In this document: positions 52,836-63,870 of the stretch, piece after piece
Layout: each line of letters starts with the position of its first letter
How positions within the stretch are numbered: position 1 is the first letter of the stretch
Assembly: GCA_023653785.1 (NCBI GenBank)
Contig: JAMKCH010001653.1
Span: 1-64,000 of the forward strand
Origin: Ophioderma brevispina
Taxonomy: Eukaryota > Echinodermata > Ophiuroidea > Amphilepidida > Ophiodermatidae
Length of the DNA: 64,000 bases
Direction: 5' to 3'
Program-made: the position numbers and the translations under genes
The notes under the pieces: model-generated
Told to the model about the DNA's origin: nothing
The model's input: the letters and a program-made list of their open reading frames with translations, nothing else
Database searches by the model: none

Positions 52836-54806
52836 CAGAGAACAAGTTTATAGCGCCCTCAATTTCATAAATTTTTCATCCACTTCTCAAAATGCTTGTG
52901 GTCCGTCGGAGTACTACTGGTTGTAGCTGCGTGTCTACGCCGGTACTGTCTTCACAACACCCACCTTCTATCCACCTAGTTGGCGCAGCTACAGGGTAGC
53001 TATTGGGGTGGTACGCCGAGTAGCCACATCACTGTATACCTATAACTGTGTACTTGGTAAGTCCATCTTGCAGCTACTACTGCCTCGCAATTAGCCCCAG
53101 TGTGTACTGTGCTTAAGCTGCCTGCGGTAGACATTGGTGTAGCGCGCATAGGCTACCGTTAGTAGAAAATGGCCGTGTAGCTCAAGACCATAAATGGTTT
53201 ATCTAATTAAATCTTACTGAGATCCATACTCAACAACATCATATACTCTACAATTGACTCCAAGTTGTACGATCTTGTTGAATTACATTATTCATTCTTG
53301 GTGATAACGCATCTTGCATATTTGAAAGAGAAGTAAATTCCCATCTAAGCTCTTGGCAATGTCCCCCTGTAGCTGTCAGTCTGGGTAATTGTGGTCAGTA
53401 AGAAGGAAAGGCACACCATTTTGGAAATTGGTCACTGTTAAATTGTGAAAAAGCACTCATTCAGGGCATTGGAGTGAACACGCATATGGAAACCCTTGTC
53501 ATTTTTTGCATGCAAGACATCACACTCACTCAAGAATCGCCCTTCAGATTTTAAGCAGGAAGTTGTTTACACCTTTTCAAAAGGGGTTATCTTGCTGCTT
53601 CTACTCCTATTTTTATGCAAGTTCTCCTAGTTTCTCTCCCATTTCGTTCACATTGAACAGCTTAAAAAACCGCAATTAAATAGAAAATTTGAAACAGTGC
53701 CTTTGACACAAACCTTTTTCTTTAACCAATTTAAAATGAGCAAATACTTGAATCAATACTCCTACTACCCCGTCTGACTACTCTTTGAATGATTGACAGA
53801 TGTTATTAGAAGACCACAGGTATCACTTGATGTCAATGACGTGCCATCAATCATTTTAACAGTTGGCACATACCGATGTCGGCGTTGCAGAGTAAGAGGG
53901 TTTCCGGATTTCATGGAAGCGTCTACTACACTACACGACTAGGCCTATCAGGTCGGCATCTTCTCAACACATTCTCTGATTCCTGAATGGGTAATGCCAA
54001 CTGATAAATCAACATAAACTATCATACATTCAATAAAAATGATCACACAAACAGCTTATTAAAACACAAAGAATACCAATATGACAGCAAAACGCTATTT
54101 AATTCCAATACTGACGCCAAGATAGCCCACCCCAACCCTTTTGTAAGCTGAAATACGCTTGAAATTTGGGAGGTGGGATAATGCCCGAATCTTTGCCCGA
54201 AGCCGGAGTCCGAAAATGTCTTGGCCTACTCGCCATATACACTATACAGCCACTTCATTCATGCTTGCGAATTTTTAAAGATCCGAATGTTGAAAAAATG
54301 CTGTTTTTCGATAGTGCATAGTTTCCACCCTCCTCCTGAGTAGATTTCACTTTCACCTTTTGTGATGTAACTCACCATGCATTATGACTATAATGTAACT
54401 TAGACGTGATATTTTTAAAGCAAAAACAAAATACAAAATAGTCGCGAAACTGAACAATTCGCCATCAGTGTATTGGCGGCAGCCTATTTGATTTGCATGC
54501 CATCATTAGGCACCTTTGACCCTAACCTACACTGAACTTGTTCAAAAATATTCTTTCATTTTAGCAACTAAACCACCCAAAAAATATTTTTATTATTAAT
54601 GAATTTATGAAAACTGATAAGTTTTATTTACATGTTCATTTTTTTTATACTGAATATGAAAAGAGTGAAAAAATATTGTAAAATCACGTCTGAGTGAAGT
54701 CAAACAGGCTTGAGAGTGTTGAACCAGGCGGGTGACACTTAGTCCAGCGCCCCAAAGACGATTCGCAGGCGTAGTAATAGCGTCACCATTTTTGATAAGC
54801 TACCTA
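52836..54806. other. Non-coding stretch
   Basis: No recognisable gene or repeat by eye. Confidence 0.3.
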
Positions 54807-54870
54807 ATTATTATGCAGTATGATGTAATCGGCATGACGTGCAGCACCGCGCAACCTACGCCCGACGCTC
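54807..54870 (+). repeat. Dispersed repeat, family B fragment
   Basis: CTAATTATTATGCAGTATGATG...CACCGCGCAACCTACGCC resembles the 5' part of the copies at 7,328 and 43,886. It is short and diverged. Confidence 0.4.
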
Positions 54871-55239
54871 CTTAAGCTACAGATTTCATGCAGTATGCCT
54901 CTCCACTTTGTTGATTGAGTTCCTATCCCATTTATATTTGGATCCCCTGGTTTGAACAGAAAGAGTGTCTTCTGCTCTCCTACAATTTGCCGTGTTCTAC
55001 TCCAATGTATGTTTGTCACAACGCTTAAAAGGTTCCAGAATTCCATTAGAAACTTCTTGAGATCCGAATATAAGATAAATATGGAATTTCGTATCAGTGT
55101 AATTGGAAAATGCATATCATTGGACTTCAAGGATAAAAGGTTTGTTGTTTGAAAAAGATAGGTTTCCGAATTTTGAAGTCAGTGTAGGCCAAGTTTTTGG
55201 CATGGGATAATAAACGGATCCTTAGAATTTTCTGAAATT

Positions 55240-55682
55240 TTCCTAAAACTTAGGGGTGGGATTTTACTCGAGCATGGTCAGTATGGTAATATCCTTACAT
55301 CACCATATTTGGCAGATATCCAGTCCAGCAGAAACAGCCGTACTGGTTTTTTAACATGGAATCAGGGATTTTTAAATAGAATTTTTTTATGTATTCATTA
55401 AAATATTCAACTAAAACTAAAGATAGTCACCTAAAATGCTCAATTCCAAGGTTTGAGATGAATCAGATTTTTCGTTTTAATGCAGTAACATTTGCGTATA
55501 GTATAACAGTGACATAGGAAACTGTGTGTAACAAAACTTCTGGATCCAGAATTTTACAACAAAGATGTGATTTTCTATATGAAGGACTTCAATTTGAGAA
55601 TAACTATGGTTAGTACATGGACAAGCAACATGTACATGCAAAAAACACGATTTGTTTGAATATTTCTGAGTCAGCCTTTAAC
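55240..55682 (-). mobile_element. TTAA-flanked element related to the one at 15,265 (one end only)
   Basis: Its right edge, ATATTTCTGAGTCAGCCTTTAA, is the inverse of the start at 15,265. Reading leftward it matches AAACACGAT, GCTTGTCCATATACTAA, TTCATATAGAAAATCACA, GGATCC-GAA, AAACGAAAAATC-GATTCATC and TTTTAGGT-ACTATCTTTAGTT. The far end is not clear. The 147-bp internal duplication is absent, so that duplication is particular to the 15-kb copy. Confidence 0.75.
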
Positions 55683-56204
55683 ACATCCTGTCTGACCATG
55701 CACTATATAGAATGTGCACTGGTTTACAATGTACTATAGGATACCACCAGCACAGAAGCGTACAATCCATAGGAAATATATGTTATGAAAGTGTCACATG
55801 TGGAAGTGTATTACGCTATTGTACTGGCTGTATAACCCATAACATGTTACACACAAGCGCACATTTTAAATACCGCATGATCAGACCACATGTTTTTTAT
55901 TAATTTTTATTGTTAACATAAAAATCCATTTTTGGTCAAAGCACTCAACATGTGCTCAATAATTATTTTGTACAATGTTATTCTTATGTTCTCCTTTAAT
56001 ACAAGTTGCATGCCAAGAAGAGGTCGGAGTTTGTTTTCAGCACCTGCTTGTTGAGCCACAGCTATGGTAGCAATTTTTGAGGTTACAAGTCCACACTGGG
56101 ATTGTTCTAACACACATTCTCTCTGGCTCCTGCCACCCCCTCCCCAAACAACACTCTATATTTAAATAGTTGTTGGCATGGTTTTTTTAAAAACTTCTCA
56201 TGAT
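55683..56204. other. Non-coding stretch with an unassigned minus frame
   Basis: The minus frame 56,113-55,913 (open further upstream; LVTSKIATIAVAQQAGAENK, then LRPLLGMQLVLK) has a protein-like composition but no good splice borders. It could belong to the same unknown gene as the neighbouring candidate exons. Confidence 0.25.
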
Positions 56205-56425
56205 ATATCGGGAACTTGGCGAAAAGTGGACCTTTTAGGTTTAAAAGTGGAACCTAACCCCCTAAAATGTCCTTTGAGATGGACAGTTTTTATATTTCAT
56301 CAAGAAAGTGTACTGTCTTGTGAATTTTTCAAAATGTTGACCTTTGTTATCATAAACAAATTAGCAACAGTGGCCCTTTTGTGGAATATGGGGGTGACCA
56401 CCCCACACACCCAACCCCCCCCCCC
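56205..56425 (+). repeat. Dispersed repeat with AAAAGTGGAC motifs, copy 3
   Basis: GGCGAAAAGTGGACCTTTTA, AAAAGTGGAACCTAACC and TGGACAGTTTTTATATTTCA correspond to the inverse of 36,215-36,345. It ends in a C12 run near 56,415. Confidence 0.55.
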
Positions 56426-56722
56426 CGTGCCACAGAATCACCAATTTTAGTTCTTTAGTCAATAACTTCTTCAGCTCTACAAGCTATTGTAATTTCTGGT
56501 AACCATGAACCAAGCACAAATTTGCTCATCATATGACAAAACAAATGTCCACCACAAATATTCTGCAGTGTGTGTGTGAAAGGGTTTCCCTTCCAGTGCT
56601 AGCAAATCTTATTTTTGGGGTAAGGTGGCAGGGTTAGGCTGCAGGTAGAGATTGCCCTTTTTACCTCTCAATCAATATACACTGTTATAACTTTATTCCA
56701 TGACCCTGATTTGTCTTCTTAC

Positions 56723-56799
56723 CTTTCCTCCTTGATTCAAGATTTTTTGTAGAAATCCATAGACAAGTCTAACCATTTGGCTTTTACTACACTTTCCAC
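56723..56799 (-). CDS. Candidate exon, product unknown
   Basis: 77-nt minus-strand block with an acceptor ending TAACATTACAG and a strong donor (AAAG|GTAAGA). The open frame reads GKCSKSQMVRLVYGFLQKIL and then NQGGK, leaving phase 0 at the donor. Amphipathic and protein-like, but I do not recognise it. It is phase-compatible with the candidate exon at 50,000-50,164 about 6.5 kb downstream on the same strand. Confidence 0.3.
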
Positions 56800-58105
56800 C
56801 TGTAATGTTACACATAATAGGTTTTAGGTACAAAAATGTATTAACAACAGAAGTTAAAGAGGTTTCCGGAACCTGACCGACCCATCTGACCAAAGAACAC
56901 ACTTTTTTCTGACACACTTATTAATTTGGAGGAACCTTTCCCGGACTAAGCACATGTTCATTCTGTTAAGGTTTCCAATTCATAGGTGTGTCATAAAAAA
57001 GTGTCTGATGGGTTAGGTTACGGAAACTCCATTTTGCAAGGCACTATCAGGATCCCCGCTAAGATAGGGAGGCCACACAAAATCTTATAACACATCCAAA
57101 CAATATCAAGCTACCACTCTTTTAATTTTTAAGGCTTAATGAAGTCCTATCTCCTAAAGTAACGGTTTTTTTAAAATAATTATCATAAGTGAAAAGCAAC
57201 AATCTGTCACAATACACGCATTCCAAAATAATACAAATTGGTGGTATTTTATTATAAATGCTTCAAAACTACTGACCTATTTTTGGGGCCAAGTAGAGGT
57301 AATCTGAATGGTTAACTTAGCTTGTAGGACCTTATTTAGCACTAATTGGCACTAATTAATTATGCGTATTGTGTTGTGTTGTCAAGTACAAAACCCCTCC
57401 ATCTGAAAAATGTAACAAGTCCATATTGCATTATGCGAGTTGGTACGTGTCCACTTGTTGGTCACAAGGTAAAATTTAAAAAACCACGTAGCACCAAATT
57501 GGCATTGCGCAGCAATGGGCAGTGCAAACTCCATGAATGGTATTATTTTCATGAAGAAAAACTCTACATAACAGGTAGTACCCTCCTTTTTACTCCCTGT
57601 AGCCCTTCATTTATAGATTTTTTTAAAAATTTCACCTTGTTTTACATTTTTTATAAATAAATCGTTTTGGAACAAGCAAAGAATTGTCGGCGTTTTTTTT
57701 TCGTTGTCCCACATCCTATTACTCTTTGAGCATTCATTTCTGCTTCCATGGATGGCCATATTTGTATTGATAAGTAGTAGCTACCCGCAATTCCCTGTAA
57801 TCACATTTTTTTTTCAATAATTGATTTTATTGAGATATGGCCGAGACATGGTGCAGATCTGCAAATCCAAGATGGCGGATGATCAAAATGCGATATCTGT
57901 TCCTGCTTGCTAGAAAACTGTGGAAATTTACGATTCCAAATGATTGTGTCAGAATAAAAAATGACTATTTTATAAAGTCCAGAGTTTCCTTGCTTAGAAC
58001 ATACAAAGAAAAATAAATTTCATGCATCAGATGATTGGATATGATGGATTATACATAGCATATTTACACTGTGACAGATATGAATGACAAACTTGACCAA
58101 AAGTG
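56800..58105. other. Non-coding stretch
   Basis: A 104-codon plus frame (57,346-57,660) includes CPLVGHKVKFKKPRSTKLAL, but I see no domain or splice support. No repeat is recognised. Confidence 0.3.
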
Positions 58106-58455
58106 TTAAATCGCTACTAAAGAGTCAAAATATTTGAAATTTGCAGAAGTAGTCTAAAAGTGAAGAATAAGTCCATAGAATTTGCATTTATTTTTCCAAA
58201 TGAAAAATGACAAAAATGGAAGAAACAGCAGTGTTTCAAAGATATGAATCTCCAATCAATTAATGTTGTAGTAATTGTCCGTACAGACAGTAATGACTAA
58301 AATGTCTGATTTTGTCCTTAATAAGTTGTTTTCAGTCTAATCACTTGCAGGGTATGTTAGGATAGCTAAACTTGTTACAGACATGAAAAAAATCTGATTT
58401 TTGATGATTTTTCCAATTTCTGATTTGGCAAATAAATCCCTGATGGTGCCTTTAA
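58106..58455 (+). mobile_element. TTAA-flanked miniature element, family A copy 3
   Basis: The interior is close to 3,705-4,073 and the inverse of 47,540-47,893 (GAGTCAAAATATTTGAAATT, GTGAAGAATAAGTCCATAG, GATTTTGTCCTTAATAAG, CAGGGTATGTTAGGA). The right end is ATGGTGCCTTTAA. The left terminal repeat is eroded (TTAAATCGCTACT). Confidence 0.85.
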
Positions 58456-58887
58456 GGGCAGTGTTAACCCTAGTGCTTTTGTTTTTACACGAATTTCTAA
58501 TTTTTTGCACCATTTTAAACATCAACCTGTGTTCTATCGTTACCAACAAAGGTTATCCACTGCAGACAATCCTGAGCTGTATTTTTTGCCGATTTAAAAC
58601 AGCTATTTGACCATTTAAAGTCACCAAAACCACATGGTCTTAACGGCGGGAATTTAAGCACATTTCACGCCGTCAGGCGCAAGGCATCGCGTCGCGCGGT
58701 GAATTTTTGCTGCGTAATGAAGCGTGCGCGTGTTTTAATGTACTTTTACTCGAACGCATCTTGGAAAAACGAAAAATAATATTTGAAAATGTAAACAAAG
58801 CGCTAATTTAGACCAGATGAAATTTCAATTTCTTCTGATTTCTGGAGTTAGAGACAAAAGATGTTTGATTCAATAGTGCATAAAGAT
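58456..58887. other. Non-coding stretch
   Basis: CACATTTCACGCCGTCAGGC near 58,660 has an inverted echo (GGCGTGAAAAGTGCAC) near 59,550. The foldback element that follows may therefore be larger than listed. Confidence 0.35.
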
Positions 58888-59478
58888 GTACACCTGGCAC
58901 AAAAAGTATCTCGGCATGTTTTTCGATCAGTATTTTGCCAAGGTCAGACCATTTTGAAAGTTTTCGAAATAAACATTTTGTTGCCTAGGTCTTGCTCTTT
59001 CATTTAACACCTCGCTTGTAAAAAAACGTGCAAAAATGGCTGAGATAGAGCGCCCGAAAGACGCAAACCCCCCAAACCAAAAGTTGCAGTTTTTGGATTT
59101 TTCAATGGTCACTGTGTGGTACAACGCAATAATATGTGTGTATTGATGCTACACAAAAGAAGTTTTCCGACTGAATGAGCGAGAAAGCCTACTTACAATA
59201 TTGATTGTGGAACACGTGTTCGTGTCCCAGTACACTGCAAGCCCACTGAAAAATACAAAAAGCTGCAACATTTTGATTTGGGGGGTTTGCGTCTTTCGGC
59301 TTCTATCTTAGCCATTTCTGCACACTTTTATTTATAAGCGAGGTGGTTAAATGAAAGAGCAAGACCTCAGGCAACAAACGTAAATTTCCGAAAACTTTCA
59401 AAATGGTCTGACTTTGGCATAAGACTGATCGAAAAAATATGCCGAGATAACTGTTTGTGGCCAGTGTGTATTTTCATC
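58888..59478. mobile_element. Foldback element with ~210-bp arms
   Basis: CCAAGGTCAGACCATTTTGA...AAACATTTTGTTGCCTAGGTCTTGCTCTTTCATTTAACACCTCGC and GGCTGAGATAGAGCGCCCGAAAGACGCAAACCCCCCAAACCAAAA (58,938-59,083) reappear inverted at 59,272-59,430. The spacer is about 165 bp. Each arm contains a frame in one orientation (58,927-59,124 minus), but this is not a gene. Confidence 0.85.
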
Positions 59479-60369
59479 ACGTCACAACATACTCAATTTT
59501 TTGAAGTTCAAAGATAAAGTTTATTGTGAAAAAGAGACAGCTTGTAATGGCGTGAAAAGTGCACTTTTTTTACAAAAAATTTTTTGTTTTTTACAGATTT
59601 TATTGATATGTTTTTAAAATTTGGCATTTTTCAGACAAGAATAACTCCAAGCCGAAGGAAAGCAATCGTCTTATCTAGGGACAGTTTCCTCAGTTTTTCA
59701 TTTTTCGATTTCTACTAAAGATATTCCCAATATATACTAAATTTTGGAAGAAAAGTAAAAAATCACATTTTGGCATTTTTACTTATATTTCGAAAAGTAA
59801 TCTCTATTTAAAAAAAAAAAAAAAAAACGTCCCTAGACAAATTTTGTCTTCTTCTCAAAACTACCTAAGAAATCAATGAAAATTCAAATTGTTTTTATTA
59901 TGCTGGGTCTGAAACTTTTGGGGCAAAAAAATCCTGTTTTTTAGTATTTTTCTCAAAATACGGAAAGTTTTACATAATCTGATGCCACCATCGTTCACTA
60001 TCCAATTTTCTTTCTAGCATGTATACTTTGTTTGTGCATACAATTAATAAATATTTGCAAATTTGTTACAAACCAAAATAGGTACTTTTCACTACTCTCG
60101 GAAACTTCAGGGTTACACGGTCCTTAGTAACAGACAATTGTAATTCAGCAGATTTCAACATTTCTTTGTTTCCCTTTTCTAAACAATGTTACCACATCTC
60201 TGTTATTATTCCACCACAATTACATTTGGACTGAGCCCTTTCTTGGTATAATATACGTGTAAACTCTTGCTGATCAATGGTGTATCCAGACCGTGGCTTT
60301 TTGGGGCGGAAGGACCTCTAATAGTCTGAAAATATAGGCTGATTGTGCATGTCTTGGCATGAACCCAAA
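59479..60369. other. Non-coding stretch
   Basis: AT-rich, with an A18 tract at 59,810-59,827 that, unlike the other three A tracts, is not preceded by a duplicated segment I can find. Confidence 0.4.
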
Positions 60370-60445
60370 GGTGCGCCCCCAATAACACTCCCCAAGATAC
60401 GCCCCCGAAAGCACTCCCCAAGATAACTCCCCCAAAGCACCCCCA
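60370..60445. repeat. Short minisatellite, ~27-bp unit, 3 copies
   Basis: GCCCCCAATAACACTCCCCAAGATAC, GCCCCCGAAAGCACTCCCCAAGATA and CTCCCCCAAAGCACCCCCAGATAC follow in tandem. Confidence 0.8.
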
Positions 60446-61009
60446 GATACGCACTGCTGATAACCCCATATCACTTTTGCCTGTATGCCTTCTGATATCC
60501 TTGCAATGGTTTTCTCTCTTTTAAAGACTATATCTTTTATATGGACTTTTTAGGAGACACGCTCTCAACCATTTACGACAATACCACATACTTCAAGGAT
60601 CCAAACATGTTACAATAGTGGGTCATCACAAATCAACATGATGCATTATGGTCTGTGTATTTCTTAACTGGCGAGTGTGGGCTGGACCGCCCGAGCAGGA
60701 TAAAAATACACGACACTCGGATGGAGAACTGCACATATCCCTAACATGTTTTTCATTGCTAACGGGCACTAAACCTCACAAAACCACACAAGGCCATTTT
60801 ACTGCCTAACAAATCAGAACAATTTGACCTGAACTTAAAATACATTGAATTGTGGGCTGTCATTTGGTTTGGAGATGCCCCTACTCACCAAATCATACAA
60901 CAAATTAATGTTGGTTTGAAAGGATTTGGGTTTGGAAAAGCACAGATTTGTATTACCTGTTACAAATACCAGATAGCCATGGCACCAATATTGTATCATT
61001 GAATAACAA
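60446..61009. other. Non-coding stretch
   Basis: No feature recognised. Confidence 0.35.
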
Positions 61010-61265
61010 AAATATCACGGTCCTCGAACGCTAGTGTCGCCTGCTGTGCGGTTTGGGAAGATAGGCCTCATAGACTTGGGACCTTGACATGTTGACGCTT
61101 TGAACCTCAAATAGGGTTTGCTTATATCGCCATAAAGTTTTGGTTTCCAATTGAACTTCAAATTCTGTCATTTTATCATTTTCACCTATATTTACAACTT
61201 GTCTCACATTACCTTTGGACCTTTGTAGTGACTTAAGGGAGGCGACACAAAAACCAAGGTACAAC
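61010..61265 (+). repeat. TGACCTTTGACCT-type dispersed repeat, diverged copy
   Basis: AATATCACGGTCCTCGAACG, GGCCTCATAGACTTGGGACC, GGTTTGCTTATATC and CCTTTGGACCTTTGTAG align with the 44,515 copy. The perfect DR1 site has decayed here. Confidence 0.65.
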
Positions 61266-61539
61266 GAGAGCTCTTTAGGCATACTCCCTCATCTGTTTGA
61301 GCTCCTGCATTTTGTGGAAATCTATATCAACAAGGCGGGTTTTTGGAACCACAAAGGTCCCCCGCCCATCGCGATAGTAAAATGGAGGGAATATCTTTTA
61401 AGATCACAGGGAAATTGTGATTGAAAAAGTGGTTCCTCAAACCACTGAGGCTGCTGCCATAGCAGTTGCATTTTGACTGTATCAATTTTTGACTACATTG
61501 ACCATACACCCTATTGTAGTTTTATTTGACCTTAGATGA

Positions 61540-61865
61540 CCGAATCCCTCATTTTTGGACCAAATTGACCCTATTTTTGACCATATTTTGACCTTTGACC
61601 CGTGCCACATACCCCACCGCTGAACTCATCCAACCGTCGACTTGGGTGACATCTATGGTAAAGAAGATGGACACCCTACTTGCTTAGATCAAAAATTATC
61701 GTGTTTACAAGGTTATATCCTATTTTTTGCCCAATTTGACCCTATTTTTTACCATATTTGACCTTTGAGAGAACCGATGTCACATGACCCATTTACTCCA
61801 GCCAACGCCTACTTGAGAGGCATCTATGTTGCGAAGATGACAACCCACACTTGCTTTCGATCCCA
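61540..61865. repeat. Tandem dimer, ~171-bp unit
   Basis: TTGACCCTATTTTTGACCATA (61,565) recurs as TTGACCCTATTTTTTACCATA (61,736). Both are followed by TTTGACC-TTTGA, CAC-TA/GACCC, CATCTATG and GAAGATG-ACACC/ACCC...CTTGCTT. TGACCTTTGACCC lies at 61,589-61,601. Confidence 0.85.
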
Positions 61866-63182
61866 GATATGTGCTGGGACACACACACACGGACGCAGAG
61901 CATTTCTTATAAGTCCCCCTCCCCCCTTTCCAACTAAAGTTGGCGGGGGACCAAAAAGAGTGGTATATTGCTTCTAACATGCTACCTCTGACGATGAATA
62001 GTCATATTTTGACGACCACAGGCAGAAATCATGGACCACTGCTTGTAACCCACCTTAAACCACCCTTACTGCCAAATGGGTACATCTGACCTAATCCATA
62101 GAGATATAACAAAGTATATTCGTGTCTCTTTTGGGGCTTTGGGATCTGTGTTGGCAGAGAATCAAGGTTGCATAAGAACACATATATAATTTCCTCCTTT
62201 GAAAAGTCACTGCAACTAAAGGATTTAATAGATTGGTTGACTGTCCAGGACTTGCTGTTTCTGCTAATCATCTAGACAACTCTCTGGCTAACTGAATAGG
62301 TGGTAAAGAGGTGGTTAATTTCAATCCCATTGCACATTATGTCCTAAATGTCCTTGTTTCCATTTAATTCTTAACAATTCTTTTGCAAATTTAAGGCCAC
62401 TGCGATGTTCGTCAAACTTTTCCTGTTTTTTTCAGTTTTTATTTTAGCTTTGCTGTTATTGCCAACTTATATTACCTTACTGTTGAAGACCTATGTAAAA
62501 ACTGTATTTGTATATTACTGTTTTTTTAAAAAATTATGGTAAAATTTGAATTTTTTAGAAGAATTTCTGTGCTAATAACTCATTTCAAAAGGTGAGGCAA
62601 CCTACCTTAATTACTTATGCATGTTGTGCCTCACTAAAGGTCATCCTGCATACTGTCACACCCTCTTAGTATCAGCTTTTTCCAACTCTGTACGTTGACC
62701 ATGGACACCATTCCTCCCATTTGTCTTAAAAGAGAAAATTGATATTACATATGCTATCTGCCAATTGTTAGGCTAAGGAAGATTTTCCTGACCATATTGC
62801 GTACAAGATTTTCTTCAATTTTTTAAAAAAGCCTTTCTTATCTGTATCTTATTTATAATTACACTCACATGGACTTTAAGAGAATTTTATGAATTTCACC
62901 GGTTCAAATGATATCAATCATTGCAAATTGCACATTCACTCATTCAAGCCCAATTTTCTGGTTGGTAAAAATATGTCCCTCTTAAATTTCACACAATCAA
63001 AAGCTTGACTTTTTCTCATATTAATTTTAAGCATTTTGCTGTTACTTACCAACTATCTTACTCCTGTTGTGATAAATCCTATGAAACAATAATAACAAAA
63101 ACAGGCAAACTCGTATTTAACGGACATGTCGTAAAGTATTCCCTGCCAAATGTCTCGATCACTAAATATGCACAATAAATGC
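61866..63182. other. Non-coding stretch
   Basis: A short CA run sits at 61,878. No gene or element recognised. Confidence 0.35.
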
Positions 63183-63870
63183 ACTACCACCCACCCCCCC
63201 CCCACCACCCGGCAACACCACCCCCCCCAACACCCACCTCCTCCCCCAACACCCACCCCACCTCCTCCCCAACACCCCCTGCCACACACACCCCACCCCT
63301 TTCCTAGCCCCCGTAACACTCCACCCCCTCCCAACCCAACAACCATTCCAACCTCCTCCCCAACACCCCACCCTTCTCCCCATCACCCACACACCCCAAC
63401 CCCTCCCCCACCCCAGACACCCCACCCCTCCCCCCACATTCCACCTTCCCCATCACCACCACATCCTCCGAACCTGCCACACACCCCACCCCCCCTCCCC
63501 CACACACCCCCGCAACACCCCAGCACCCTCCCAACACCTCACAAGCACCCCACACCACAACAACACCCCACCCCTCCCCCAAAACCCTGCAAACCCCCCA
63601 CCGTCCTCCCCCATACCCCACAACACCCCAACCCCCCCCCCCCATCCCCAACACACCCAACATACATTCCCCTCCCCACACCCGCACAAACCACATCCCT
63701 CCTTACCCCCACACCTTCAACAAAGCCGGCCAAACCCTAACACCCCTCAACAAACAGCCCCCCCTCCCTCCCCACACACCCCCTCCACACCGCCCCACCC
63801 TGTCCCAAACACCCTCGCCCCCCGCATTCACCCAACACCACCCCCGCATCAGCCCGACCACCCGACCCCC
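63183..63870. repeat. ~690-bp C-rich low-complexity tract (CCCCACACC type)
   Basis: Almost only C and A (with some T and very few G) on the plus strand, made of CCCCAACACC, CCCCACCCC and similar units. The minus strand is correspondingly G-rich, with many GGGG and GGG runs. Pro-rich (plus) and Gly/Trp/Val-rich (minus) frames across it are by-products of composition. Confidence 0.95.

Noticed and set aside
54804..55130. 108-codon minus-strand ORF
   Set aside because: Its C-terminal third overlaps a family B repeat fragment and the rest matches no known domain.
58927..59124. 65-codon minus-strand ORF
   Set aside because: It lies wholly within one arm of a foldback element; the other arm has the mirrored sequence.
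63150..63740. 196-codon Pro-rich plus-strand ORF (and Gly/Val/Trp-rich minus ORFs)
   Set aside because: They are pure consequences of the C-rich tract. Several frames on both strands are open at once, and composition rather than sequence is conserved.
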